NCBI GenBank assembly: GCA_023415775.1
Contig: JAEZJM010000019.1
Location: forward strand, 62,001 to 126,000
From: Bacillota bacterium
GTDB taxonomy: Bacteria; Bacillota; Negativicutes; Sporomusales; UBA7701
Reading direction: 5' to 3'
Length of the DNA stretch: 64,000 bases
The translations under genes and the position numbers were made by a program. Positions 33,597 through 42,177 of this stretch are shown here, piece after piece; the stretch's first letter is position 1; every line of letters starts with the position of its first letter. The notes beneath the pieces are model-generated. The model was not told the DNA's origin, searched no databases, and was given only the letters and a program-made list of their open reading frames with translations.

Positions 33597-34916
33597 ATGA
33601 AAAGATTGATACTGCTGCTAATAATCGCGATAATGACGGCTGGCCTTGCGCCGGTGGCCCATGCCGGCGCCGCCGAGGACTTCGAGGACGCGTACGAGCT
33701 TCGTCTGGCGGCGGCGGCCTGCCTGGCGGCGTACAGTGATCGGATGGGGCTGCTGGCGCGCGATTACCTCCGCCAGGACGGCTGGGAGATAATCCCCTTC
33801 AGGAAGAGCGCGGAGGAAGCCGATGCCCGCTTCCTGCTGGCGAGAAACCTGACGCAGACGGGGCGGAGCCGCTACGTGTTGGCGGTGGTCGGCACGGAAA
33901 CCTTCAAGGACTTCAAGGTCGATCTGCGGACAGACAAGGTTTATTTCGCCGGCCGCACGCCGGATGAGTTTGCGGAAAGTGCGAAGATACAGGGAGTAGT
34001 AGACACGGAGCCTAAGGTTCACCGCGGCTTTCACGAATATGTGCAGGTCGCGCTCACGGCCAGGACCGCCGGTGAGGGCCAGGCCAACGATCGGCTGGTG
34101 CGAGAGTTGCTGACCGATCCGACTGGCGAGATGCTGATTGTCGGCCATAGCCTGGGCGGCGCGGCCGCTACCATCGCAGGGGCGAGGCTGTTGTCGATGG
34201 GGGTCAGGCCGGAGCAGATAGGCGTAATCACTTTTGGCGCGCCGGCGGTGGGCAATGAGGCGTTCAGCCGCCAGTTTGCGCCGAAGCTCGACCTGACAAG
34301 GGTGGTTATTGCCGGCGATCCCGTTACCGGCATCCTTCAGAAGATGGTGGGCGGGTACCGCCAGTTCGGTCGCGAGTTGGTGTGGCAGCGGTCGGCGCTG
34401 TTTGAAAAAGGCCCCCACGCCATGGCGGAATATCTCGACCTGGCGATGAAGAACTATTACGACCGGCGGACGGCGGCGGTGAAGGCGGGTTTTCATACTC
34501 TGCCGCAGGCCGGCACGTCGGAAGCCGGGCCGCGAATTTATGTAGCCCCGCCGAATGAATACCTGCCGGACGACCTGAAGTCCGAATACCGTTACATGGA
34601 ACAGGCTCTCGCCGACCAGTACCGCCGCTTGCTGCCGGGATATGTGCTGGGCGAGGCGGGGGTTGACCCCGCCAAGGGAGCAACTGCGGCCGGCGCCAGA
34701 TACTACGTTGTAGCCGAAATCAGCGGCCTGAAGCTGAAAAACGAGCGCAACCAGTATTTCGTTACCTTGCAGCATACGGTGTACGATACGGCCGACAATG
34801 TCATATATATCAACTCCTACGCGTCCGTAACCGCCAACATGACGCCGCTGGAGGCCCTGGCCCACGACTCTGCCGGCGCGGTCGCAGATCTGGCTGGCTG
34901 GCTGGCCGGCCGTTAA
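33597..34916 (+). CDS. Exported class 3 lipase
   Basis: A 439-residue protein. The start is a signal peptide ending in VAHAG (about residue 24). A lipase class 3 domain (about 90-260) contains the nucleophile elbow GHSLGGAAA with Ser185, then GVITFGAPAVGN and VVIAGDPV. A C-terminal domain of about 140 residues, beta-rich and unassigned, has YYVVAEISGLKLKNERNQYF. ATG at 33597 is preferred to the in-frame start at 33543 because the signal peptide begins there. Probably hydrolyses lipids or esters at the envelope. Confidence 0.85.
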   Translation: MKRLILLLIIAIMTAGLAPVAHAGAAEDFEDAYELRLAAAACLAAYSDRMGLLARDYLRQDGWEIIPFRKSAEEADARFLLARNLTQTGRSRYVLAVVGTETFKDFKVDLRTDKVYFAGRTPDEFAESAKIQGVVDTEPKVHRGFHEYVQVALTARTAGEGQANDRLVRELLTDPTGEMLIVGHSLGGAAATIAGARLLSMGVRPEQIGVITFGAPAVGNEAFSRQFAPKLDLTRVVIAGDPVTGILQKMVGGYRQFGRELVWQRSALFEKGPHAMAEYLDLAMKNYYDRRTAAVKAGFHTLPQAGTSEAGPRIYVAPPNEYLPDDLKSEYRYMEQALADQYRRLLPGYVLGEAGVDPAKGATAAGARYYVVAEISGLKLKNERNQYFVTLQHTVYDTADNVIYINSYASVTANMTPLEALAHDSAGAVADLAGWLAGR

Positions 34917-34980
34917 GCGGAAATTATTCTCCTAAGCACCGCCGCCGCTTCATATACATTAGCAGGCGGAGGTGAGCGGA

Positions 34981-35580
34981 TTGAGTGTACTCGAATTGTT
35001 CGTGCTCAGTACAGCGCTGGGCACGGATTTGTTTTCGGTGGCGATTCCCATCGGCATGAACAGAGTGAGGCTGCGGGTCATATTCTGGTCGGCGGCGGTA
35101 TTTGCCCTCTTCCACATCGGGATGATTCTCGCCGGCTACTATGCCGGCCACTGGCTGGGCGCGATGGTCGAACACGTGGGCACGTACCACATCGACTGGC
35201 CGGCAGCGGCGGTGCAGGACTGGGCCAGCGCCATCGGCGCACTTGTGTTGGCCGGCCTCGGCGTGCACATGATCCGGGAAAATGCCGCCGGTACCGGCCA
35301 TCCGGCGACGGAGCACCCGCTCCAGGGGCTGTCGTTGGTGGGGCTGGCGGTAAGCGTCAGCCTGGATGCGTTGGCTGCGGGGTTCAGCCTGGGGATGATG
35401 GACGTTGATCTGGTAAAGCTGAGCATTATCCTCGGGGTGGTTATATTCGCGGTGGGGATCGTCGGCCTGGGGTTGGGCAGGCGCCTGGGGCGCATTATCG
35501 GCGGGCGGGCCGAACTGGTGGGAGGGCTGGTGCTTATGCTGCTCGGCGTCCATGTCTTCTGGACCGCGGTGATGAACTAA
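34981..35580 (+). CDS. mntP: Manganese efflux pump MntP family (YwlD-like)
   Basis: A 199-residue membrane protein with six hydrophobic segments in two repeats. Each repeat has the conserved Asp-containing motif: STALGTDLFSVAIPIG and AVSVSLDALAAGFSLG. TTG at 34981 is chosen because GGAGGTGA lies five bases upstream; an in-frame GTG at 34972 overlaps that site. In B. subtilis the homologue ywlD lies between ywlC and ywlE; here both neighbours are nearby but separated by insertions. A yybP-ykoY riboswitch is not seen. Confidence 0.88.
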   Translation: MSVLELFVLSTALGTDLFSVAIPIGMNRVRLRVIFWSAAVFALFHIGMILAGYYAGHWLGAMVEHVGTYHIDWPAAAVQDWASAIGALVLAGLGVHMIRENAAGTGHPATEHPLQGLSLVGLAVSVSLDALAAGFSLGMMDVDLVKLSIILGVVIFAVGIVGLGLGRRLGRIIGGRAELVGGLVLMLLGVHVFWTAVMN

Positions 35581-35614
35581 GAAAAAGGACTTGGCCTGCG
35601 CCAAGTCCTTTTTC
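35581..35614. terminator. Bidirectional terminator between mntP and a small minus-strand gene
   Basis: Perfect 15-base stem GAAAAAGGACTTGGC/GCCAAGTCCTTTTTC (35581-35595 with 35600-35614), four-base loop, A/T-rich on both sides. Confidence 0.9.
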
Positions 35615-35623
35615 GGGTCGACA

Positions 35624-35770
35624 TCATTTTTTGGTTGCAACGGGTTGCCGGCTGGGCAGTTTCTCCTGCTCGCTCTCCGGCCTTTCGGGCGTCGTGTCTT
35701 TTAAACCGCGCACGTCTTTGGCTCTGGCCCGCCGGAGGCTGGTGAACTGGTCGAATGTCCTGCCACCCAT
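35624..35770 (-). CDS. Small basic protein, 48 residues, unknown
   Basis: The minus strand reads MGGRTFDQFTSLRRARAKDV and continues hydrophilic, ending PVATKK before TGA. AGGTGA lies four to five bases before the ATG and the shared bidirectional terminator stands ten bases after the stop, which together make a real gene likely. Charged and Pro/Glu-rich; no family recognised and no membrane segment. Confidence 0.55.
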   Translation of the reverse strand: MGGRTFDQFTSLRRARAKDVRGLKDTTPERPESEQEKLPSRQPVATKK

Positions 35771-35939
35771 GATATCACCTCACATTTCTGCTCATTGCGG
35801 CAGCCGAGGGGTCGAGGGCACGAAGGACTAAGCCCGCATCACGTCTAGCTGTCCGAGAATCTGGCGTTATTGTCTGTAAAAGCCGCCTGGGCGATACCTT
35901 GCAGATTAATCCAAGGTCGGGCATCTGTCCGCCCGGCGC

Positions 35940-36257
35940 TTATCTGAGTTTGCCGTGGACAGCCAGCCAGATGCAGGGCGGCGCGGACGAGGTGAAGTCG
36001 ACGCGGTGTTTTTCGTGGGCCGCCAGGAACAGTGCATCGCCTTGCGCGAGCGCGACCCGCCGTCCGTCCGCGAAAGAGATTTCCGCGTGACCCTGGAGGA
36101 GGACAACCCATTCGTCCCGATCCTGGTCGTACCAGAATCCGGGTGGCGAGGCTTGCCCGCAGGAGACTATCCGTTCGATGAGAATGCCGCCACCCTCGTG
36201 GCAAGCCTCGGTAAGCTCGTCGGACGGCAAGGGCTGGGGGATATTGAAGATGTTCAT
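35940..36257 (-). CDS. Cupin-domain protein
   Basis: A 105-residue single cupin: EWVVLLQGHAEISFADGRRV then LAQGDALFLAAHEKHRVDFT. ATG at 36257 has GGAGG six bases upstream; the longer frame to 36383 is not needed. Similar proteins in Firmicutes and Proteobacteria are annotated only as cupins. Divergent from ywlE. Function unknown. Confidence 0.82.
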   Translation of the reverse strand: MNIFNIPQPLPSDELTEACHEGGGILIERIVSCGQASPPGFWYDQDRDEWVVLLQGHAEISFADGRRVALAQGDALFLAAHEKHRVDFTSSAPPCIWLAVHGKLR

Positions 36258-36437
36258 GGCAACCTCCGCAAGAATTGTTGCTGTTATTATTTGCCTCGTT
36301 TCCGCCGATTCCTGCCGGAGACGAGCCGGTCGCCGAGATGCCCGTTTATTTATTGCCGCAGCCGATTTTATCTGCCGCCGCATTTATGGTAAAATAGTGC
36401 CATGCACGGATATAATAAGAGGAGGCTGGAACCGTCA

Positions 36438-36908
36438 ATGGTGCGTGTTTTGCTCGTTTGTACCGGCAATACCTGTCGCAGCCCGATGGCCGAGGAGATG
36501 CTGCGGGGCAGGGTCCGGGCCGGCGGCTTCGAGGATAAGGTTTTGGTGCTGTCGGCGGGGCTGGCGGCTGCCGGCGAATTCCCGCCTTCGCCCCATGCGG
36601 TCGCCGCCATGGACCGACGCGGGCTTGACCTGTCGGACCACCGCTCGCGTCAGCTTCAGCCCGAGCTCGTCAAGGCGGCCGACATCATCCTGACGATGAC
36701 GGCGGCCCATAAGCGAACGATCGCCGCCGCCGCTCCCGATGCGGCCGGCAAGGTGCATACTCTGGCGGAATACGCCGGGGAGGAGGGGGATGTGGCCGAT
36801 CCCTTCGGCGGCAGCGGGGAAATCTATGAAGTGTGCGCGGCCGAGATGGAGCGCCTTATCGAGAAAATATGGCAAAGGATTGCGCAATTAGCAGGAAAAA
36901 GCGATTAA
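36438..36908 (+). CDS. ywlE: Low-molecular-weight phosphatase, YwlE-type (likely protein arginine phosphatase)
   Basis: A 156-residue LMW phosphatase. The P-loop is CTGNTCRSP with Cys8 and Arg14, and the general acid lies in DVADPFG. The Thr at position 12, where tyrosine phosphatases have a bulky aliphatic residue, is the feature that in B. subtilis YwlE confers phospho-arginine specificity. ATG at 36438 has GGAGG 12 bases upstream, rather far. rpiB follows as in Bacillus. Confidence 0.88.
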   Translation: MVRVLLVCTGNTCRSPMAEEMLRGRVRAGGFEDKVLVLSAGLAAAGEFPPSPHAVAAMDRRGLDLSDHRSRQLQPELVKAADIILTMTAAHKRTIAAAAPDAAGKVHTLAEYAGEEGDVADPFGGSGEIYEVCAAEMERLIEKIWQRIAQLAGKSD

Positions 36909-36945
36909 ATGTAGAAAACTTCCCGAAATGCGAGGAGGGGATAAG

Positions 36946-37383
36946 GTGCTTGTTGGTATCGGCAGTGATCACGGCGGTTTTCGCCTGAAGGAAGATATCA
37001 AGCAATATCTGACGGAGAAGGGGATTGAGTTCCGCGATTTCGGCACCCACTCCACCGATTCCGTCGATTACCCCGACATTTCCCGCGCGGTGGCCGAAGC
37101 GGTGGCCGGCGCGAAGTGTGACCGGGGCATTATTATATGTGGGACAGGCATCGGCGTATGCATCGCCGCCAACAAGGTGAAGGGCATCAGGGCGGCGTTG
37201 TGCCACGATACATATTCGGCCCAGATGTCGCGCGAGCATAACAACGCCAACATCCTGACGATGGGCGAGCGGGTCATCGGCAACGGCCTGGCCCGGGCGA
37301 TCGTCGAGAAGTGGCTGGCGACCGAGTTCGCCGGCGGACGGCATGCCCAGCGGGTGTGCAAGATCGCCGACCTCGAAGTCTAG
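36946..37383 (+). CDS. rpiB: Ribose-5-phosphate isomerase B
   Basis: A 145-residue RpiB/LacAB family protein interconverting ribose-5-P and ribulose-5-P. GIGSDHGGFRLKEDI, DYPDISRAVAEAV, ICGTGIGVCIAANK with the catalytic Cys, and SREHNNANILTMG are all present. GTG at 36946 has GAGGAGGGG at good spacing; the in-frame ATG at 36928 lies before that site. Confidence 0.95.
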   Translation: MLVGIGSDHGGFRLKEDIKQYLTEKGIEFRDFGTHSTDSVDYPDISRAVAEAVAGAKCDRGIIICGTGIGVCIAANKVKGIRAALCHDTYSAQMSREHNNANILTMGERVIGNGLARAIVEKWLATEFAGGRHAQRVCKIADLEV

Positions 37384-37396
37384 AGACAAAAATACG

Positions 37397-37510
37397 GCGA
37401 TTGAGGCTAAGGGCCCATCTGCGTTCTTGGCCCTGCGGGCGCTTGCTAGCGTACGTCTGTGTACGCGTCGCGGCGCGTTCTCGGTCCGCCTAGGCCCTTT
37501 CCTCAATCGC
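37397..37510. repeat. Dispersed palindromic repeat, copy B
   Basis: Outer arms GCGATTGAGGCTAAGGGCC (37397-37415) and its near-exact inverse at 37493-37510. Interior: CATCTGCGTTCTTGG, CCCTGCGGGCGCTTGCTAGCGTAC, six bases, GTACGCGTCGCGGCGCG. The interior matches copy E; the arms are unique. It lies between the rpiB stop and the ywlG start. Confidence 0.8.
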
Positions 37511-37555
37511 TACGCAACGTTAGGGCTTGTTAGTCCTTTTTCAGGGGGTTCTGGG

Positions 37556-38119
37556 ATGTTTTGCGACAACGCCGAAATCAAGCGGCAGACGGCGGCAGCG
37601 GCCGACGAACTGCTGAGCGCGGCGGCGCTAAGGCCAGGCCAGATACTGGTGGTCGGCTGCAGCACCAGCGAGGTGCGGGGCGCGAGGATCGGCTCGTCGG
37701 GTTCCGAGGAGGTGGCGGCGGTTATCCTTGCCGCTCTCCGGGGGAGCTGCCGGGCCAAGGACGTGTATCTTGCCATCCAGTGCTGCGAGCATCTCAACCG
37801 GGCGCTAGTCGTCGAACGGCCGGTGGCCGAACGCTATGGCCTGGAGGAGGTCGGCGTCGTGCCTGTGCCTAAAGCGGGCGGGGCGCTGGCTGCCAGGGCG
37901 ATACGCGAGTTTACCGCGCCGGTGGTTGTGGAAACCATCGAGGCTCACGCCGGACTCGATATCGGTGCAACGCTGATCGGCATGCACATCAAAAGGGTGG
38001 CTGTCCCGGTTCGCCTGGAGCAGAAGGTTATCGGCCAGGCGACCGTGACGGCGGCCCGCTACCGGCCCAAGCTCATCGGCGGCGTGCGGGCGGTTTACGA
38101 GTTACCGCCCTGTTACTGA
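37556..38119 (+). CDS. ywlG: DUF436 family protein (YwlG)
   Basis: A 187-residue DUF436/YwlG protein with GQILVVGCSTSEVRGARIG at the start, QCCEHLNRALVVE in the middle and ETIEAHAGLDIGATLIGMH later. Conserved in Firmicutes between rpiB and glyA, as here; biochemical role unestablished. ATG at 37556 has AGGGGG upstream; the long upstream frame runs through repeat B and is not used. Confidence 0.9.
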   Translation: MFCDNAEIKRQTAAAADELLSAAALRPGQILVVGCSTSEVRGARIGSSGSEEVAAVILAALRGSCRAKDVYLAIQCCEHLNRALVVERPVAERYGLEEVGVVPVPKAGGALAARAIREFTAPVVVETIEAHAGLDIGATLIGMHIKRVAVPVRLEQKVIGQATVTAARYRPKLIGGVRAVYELPPCY

Positions 38120-38170
38120 GGATGACCTGCTTTTCGCAGCATTAATGATAGTATTTTTAGGAGGGAACCC

Positions 38171-39415
38171 ATGAATATTCTTGCCAGAATCGATCCGGAA
38201 TTGGCGCGGGCCATCGACCTTGAGCGTAAGCGCCAACAGAGCAAAATCGAGCTGATCGCCTCGGAGAACTTCGTTTCCAAAGCAGTGCTGCAGGCTCAGG
38301 GCTCGGTGCTGACCAACAAGTACGCCGAGGGGTACCCGGGACACCGCTATTACGGCGGGTGCGAGTTCGTGGATATCGCCGAGAATCTCGCCATCGAACG
38401 GGCCAAGGCGCTTTTCGGGGCGGAGCACGCCAACGTCCAGCCGCATTCCGGCGCTCAGGCCAATACGGCGGTGTATTTCGCTTTCCTGCAGCCCGGCGAC
38501 ACCATCCTGGGCATGAACCTGGCCCACGGCGGGCATCTGACCCACGGCAGCCCGGTCAATATTTCCGGCAAGTATTTCAAGATCGTCCCCTACGGGGTAG
38601 ACGAAGTCAGTCACCGCATCAATTACGACGAGGTGCGGCGCCTGGCGATGGAGCACCGGCCGAAGATGCTGGTGGCCGGCGCGAGCGCCTATTCGCGGAT
38701 CATTGATTTCGAGCGCATGGGAGCCATCGCCCGCGAGTGCGGGGCGATATTCATGGTCGATATGGCCCATATCGCCGGCCTGGTCGCGGCCGGACTGCAC
38801 CCCACCCCCGTTCCCCACGCCGACATCGTCACGACGACTACCCACAAAACGCTACGCGGGCCGCGGGGCGGCCTCATTCTCTGCAAGGCCGAATACGCCA
38901 AGGCGATCGACAAGGCCGTATTCCCCGGCATCCAGGGCGGACCGCTGATGCATGTTATCGCCGCCAAGGCGGTGGCGCTTAAAGAGGCGATGGGTGAGGA
39001 GTTTCAGGCTTACCAGGCCCAGATTATCAAGAATGCCAAGGTGTTGGCTGAAAAACTGATGGCTGAAGGCTTCACCATTGTGTCGGGCGGGACTGACAAC
39101 CACCTGATGCTCGTCGATGTGAGAAACCAGCGTCTAACCGGCAAGGTGGCCGAAAAACTGCTCGACGAGATCGGGGTGACGGTGAACAAGAACGCCATCC
39201 CCTTCGATCCCGAAAGTCCGTTCGTTACGAGCGGCATTCGTATCGGCACGCCGGCGGTGACGTCGCGCGGCATGCAGGAGGACGCCATGCTTGTCATCGG
39301 CGAGATTATCGCCATGGTTCTGAATAATCCGGAAGACTCGATGGTGAAAACCAGGGCGGCCGGACTGGTCGCCAAGCTGACCAAAAAATATCCCTTGTAC
39401 GCCGACCTGGGTTAG
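38171..39415 (+). CDS. glyA: Serine hydroxymethyltransferase
   Basis: A 414-residue PLP enzyme converting serine and THF to glycine and methylene-THF. LIASENFVSKAVL, YAEGYPGHRYYGG, the PLP lysine K226 in TTTTHKTLRGPRGG, and SGIRIGTPAVTSRG are seen. Length fits. TAGGAGGG precedes the ATG. Order ywlG-glyA-upp is that of B. subtilis. Confidence 0.97.
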   Translation: MNILARIDPELARAIDLERKRQQSKIELIASENFVSKAVLQAQGSVLTNKYAEGYPGHRYYGGCEFVDIAENLAIERAKALFGAEHANVQPHSGAQANTAVYFAFLQPGDTILGMNLAHGGHLTHGSPVNISGKYFKIVPYGVDEVSHRINYDEVRRLAMEHRPKMLVAGASAYSRIIDFERMGAIARECGAIFMVDMAHIAGLVAAGLHPTPVPHADIVTTTTHKTLRGPRGGLILCKAEYAKAIDKAVFPGIQGGPLMHVIAAKAVALKEAMGEEFQAYQAQIIKNAKVLAEKLMAEGFTIVSGGTDNHLMLVDVRNQRLTGKVAEKLLDEIGVTVNKNAIPFDPESPFVTSGIRIGTPAVTSRGMQEDAMLVIGEIIAMVLNNPEDSMVKTRAAGLVAKLTKKYPLYADLG

Positions 39416-39459
39416 GAGGCAAGGCCCGGGAGGAAATACAACGACGGGAGAGTGTGGAC

Positions 39460-40086
39460 ATGCAGGTTCGAATCATCGATCATCCCCTTATTCAGCACAA
39501 ACTAACGCTGATCCGTGACATAAAGACCGGCCCGAAGGAGTTCCGCGAGCTGCTCGAGGAAATCGCCATGCTGATGGCCTACGAAATCACCCGTAACCTG
39601 CCGCTGGAGGAAACGCTCATCGAAACGCCGGTGGCGCAGTGTCGCTGCAAGGTGCTGTGCGGCAAGAAGCTCGGCGTCGTGCCCATACTGCGGGCAGGGC
39701 TCGGCATGGTGAGCGGCGTCGTCCGCCTCATCCCGGCGGCGAAGGTCGGCCATATCGGCGTCTACCGCGACCCCGCGACCCTCAAGCCGGTGGAATACTA
39801 CTGCAAGCTGCCTACCGACGTGGAAGACCGGGAGATCGTCGTCATCGACCCGATGCTGGCGACCGGCGGTTCTGCGGCGGCGGCCATCGACATGATCAAG
39901 AAGCGGGGCGCCCGGAGCATCAAGCTGATGTGTCTGGTGGCGGCTCCCGAGGGTGTACTGCATGTGAATGAGCAGCACCCGGACGTGGAGATATACACTG
40001 CGTCGGTGGACGAGAGACTTAACGACCACGGCTATATCGTGCCCGGCCTCGGCGACGCCGGCGACCGGATTTTCGGAACGAAATAA
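39460..40086 (+). CDS. upp: Uracil phosphoribosyltransferase
   Basis: A 208-residue enzyme salvaging uracil with PRPP to UMP. LGVVPILRAGLGMVSGV, the PRPP loop VVIDPMLATGGSA and the uracil-binding C-terminus IVPGLGDAGDRIFGT are present. ATG at 39460 has GGGAG nine bases upstream; an in-frame GTG at 39454 is too close to that site. Family length is 208-209. Confidence 0.96.
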   Translation: MQVRIIDHPLIQHKLTLIRDIKTGPKEFRELLEEIAMLMAYEITRNLPLEETLIETPVAQCRCKVLCGKKLGVVPILRAGLGMVSGVVRLIPAAKVGHIGVYRDPATLKPVEYYCKLPTDVEDREIVVIDPMLATGGSAAAAIDMIKKRGARSIKLMCLVAAPEGVLHVNEQHPDVEIYTASVDERLNDHGYIVPGLGDAGDRIFGTK

Positions 40087-40095
40087 GGATATGAA

Positions 40096-40132
40096 AAGGC
40101 CCCGGACAGTTTGAACTGCGCTCCGGGGCCTT
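40096..40132. terminator. Bidirectional terminator between upp and aminotransferase
   Basis: Stem AAGGCCCCGGA/TCCGGGGCCTT (40096-40106 with 40122-40132) with an inner CAGT/ACTG helix, T-rich or A-rich on both sides; serves the convergent genes. Confidence 0.85.
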
Positions 40133-40147
40133 AATCGTATCGGTTTG

Positions 40148-41326
40148 CTAGGCGAATTTGACGGCGCGCTTGTTGCCGCCCAGCGCCTTTTTCATCGCAT
40201 CGCAGGCGGCGGCGATCGTCTCCTCGCTGCGCAGGTAGCACAGGCGGACGTGGTTTTCGCCCCGTTTGCCGAAGAAAGCGCCGGGGGTAAGAGCGACGCC
40301 GGCCCTCTCGAGCACGAAGCGGGCGAATTCTTTGCTGGTCATACCGGTGCCGCTGATATCGGGGAAGGCGTAGATGGCGCCGGCGGGGGTGGCGCAGGCA
40401 ACGCCGGGGATGTCGTTCAGCTTGCCGACCATCAGGTCGCGCAGGGAGCGGTAGTAGGCCTGCCTTTCGTCCATGAGGCGGCGCTCGGTGGCGAGGGCGG
40501 CGATGCCGGCGTGCTGGATGAAGGGCGGCAGGCAGGTGTAGACGGTGTTGAACATCAGGCCCATCTTGGCGATCAGTTCGGCCGGGCCGATCGCGTAGCC
40601 CAGTCGCCAGCCCGACATGGAGTGGCCTTTGGAGAAGCCGCTAAGGATTATGGTCCGCTCGCGGCAGTGGTCGGCGAAGCTCGGAGAGAAGTGGCGGCCT
40701 TCGTAGATGTTTTCGGCGTAAATCTCGTCGCTCAGGAGATAGAGATCGTGTTTGGCGGCCACAGCGGCCACGCCGCGGATCTCTTCCTCGCTCATGACGG
40801 CGCCGGTCGGGTTGCCGGGGGTATTGATGATTATCAGGCGGGTTTTGGGGGTTATGTGGGCCTCGAGATCGCCGGCGTCGAGGCGGAAGCCCTCGCGGAG
40901 CGGCACGGTCACCTGCTTGACGCCAGTGTAGCTGGTGACGGCCTCGTAGGTCGGGAAATAAGGATCGGGGGTTATGATCTCGTCGCCGGGGTTGGCGACG
41001 CAGCGGATGACGAAGTCGATAATGCTGTTGGCCGGCATGGTCACGATCTGGTTGAGATCGGGAGCGAAGCCAAGCTTGCCGGCGGTGTACTCGCGGATGG
41101 CCTGACGCAGCGGCTCGATGCCGCTGGAGGCGACATATTTTGTATGGCCCTGGTCGAGGGCATGCTTGGTCGCTTCGATGACGTGGGGGTAGGCGTCGAA
41201 ATCAGAGTCGCCCACTTCGAAGCGGTGAATAGTTCGACCGGTGGCGGCAAGCGCGTTGGCAATCTCAAGGATTTCGAGCATCGGTTGGCCGACGAGGCCG
41301 GCAGTGAGGTCGGACAGACGTTTCAT
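40148..41326 (-). CDS. PLP-dependent aminotransferase, class I/II
   Basis: A 392-residue fold-type I aminotransferase. INTPGNPTGAVM is the substrate/cofactor loop, LLSDEIYAEN holds the PLP-binding Asp, SGFSKGHSMSGWRLGY carries the PLP lysine K233, and VRLCYLR the substrate-carboxylate Arg. Similar to aspartate and alanine aminotransferases; the donor cannot be fixed. ATG at 41326 is used; one at 41338 in the same frame is possible. Confidence 0.88.
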   Translation of the reverse strand: MKRLSDLTAGLVGQPMLEILEIANALAATGRTIHRFEVGDSDFDAYPHVIEATKHALDQGHTKYVASSGIEPLRQAIREYTAGKLGFAPDLNQIVTMPANSIIDFVIRCVANPGDEIITPDPYFPTYEAVTSYTGVKQVTVPLREGFRLDAGDLEAHITPKTRLIIINTPGNPTGAVMSEEEIRGVAAVAAKHDLYLLSDEIYAENIYEGRHFSPSFADHCRERTIILSGFSKGHSMSGWRLGYAIGPAELIAKMGLMFNTVYTCLPPFIQHAGIAALATERRLMDERQAYYRSLRDLMVGKLNDIPGVACATPAGAIYAFPDISGTGMTSKEFARFVLERAGVALTPGAFFGKRGENHVRLCYLRSEETIAAACDAMKKALGGNKRAVKFA

Positions 41327-41593
41327 GATTGGCACCATCCTCTGTGTAAATACAATCGGACTATACAGAAAGACATTATACCCCACTTTGCCCGTCCGCG
41401 CAATACCCGCGGGGGATTATTTTCGCTAATGTTTCTTATCGGGAAGAACCCCCGAGAGGCCGTTTTTTTAGCTAATGCTTTGTCGGCGTCCATAGCTTGT
41501 TCCATCATATGAATAGTGTCGACGGGCGGGTTTAACCGCCGGCGCGGTTATTGTATAATTATCCTGAAGAAAAATATCAGAGGAGGAGAGCGT

Positions 41594-42067
41594 ATGATTC
41601 TCGGGCATATCAGCAAACTGGAACAGGAAAAGGATTTGTTCACGGCGGCCCTGCGGAAGGGCCTGGAGTACCTGGCCGCGACCGATTTCAGTAAAGTGGC
41701 GGCCGGCAAGTACGAGATTGCCGGCAGCGACATTTACGCGTCGGTGTCGGAGTACACCACCGACCTTAAGGAAAACAAGAAACTTGAGGCCCATGTCAAG
41801 TATATCGACATCCAATACATCGTCAGCGGCGCTGAGAACATCGGGTTCGACGTCCTGACGGACGCCCTGGCGGTCAAGGAAGACAAGCTGGCCGAGAAAG
41901 ACGTTATTTTTTACGAAGCTGTTCCGAACGAGACTGACCTGAAGCTGACGGAAGGCATGTACGCCATCTTCTTTCCGTGGGACGTCCATCGACCCGGCTG
42001 CGCGGCCGGCGTCCCCGGCCCGGTGCGTAAGGTGGTCGTGAAGGTCAAGCTGGACGCGCTCAAGTAG
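41594..42067 (+). CDS. YhcH/YjgK/YiaL family protein
   Basis: A 157-residue DUF386 protein with the cupin-like fold of the EbgC/TabA/YhcH group. KLEAHVKYIDIQYIVSG and MYAIFFPWDVHRPGCA contain the conserved His, Glu and Asp. Relatives are linked to sialic-acid, beta-galactosidase and biofilm functions, so its substrate, perhaps a sugar, is unclear. ATG at 41594 follows AGAGGAGGAG. A TATAAT at 41554-41559 may be its -10. Confidence 0.88.
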   Translation: MILGHISKLEQEKDLFTAALRKGLEYLAATDFSKVAAGKYEIAGSDIYASVSEYTTDLKENKKLEAHVKYIDIQYIVSGAENIGFDVLTDALAVKEDKLAEKDVIFYEAVPNETDLKLTEGMYAIFFPWDVHRPGCAAGVPGPVRKVVVKVKLDALK

Positions 42068-42074
42068 CAAAGCC

Positions 42075-42107
42075 AAAAGCGTCGGGTGGTTACCCGGCGC
42101 TTTTTTC
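42075..42107 (+). terminator. Rho-independent terminator after YhcH gene
   Basis: Thirteen-base stem (42075-42087 with 42092-42104, one G-T pair), loop GGTT, then TTTTTT. Confidence 0.88.
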
Positions 42108-42177
42108 GTCGCCTGGGAAGGGGATGCCGGCTCGGCGGCATAATATATAAGTATCGACGCGGACGGAGGCGAGCACG

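Noticed and set aside
40145..41512. A 455-codon plus-strand frame opposite the aminotransferase
   Set aside because: The minus-strand gene has all aminotransferase motifs; the plus frame is rich in Gly/Ala/Asp with none.
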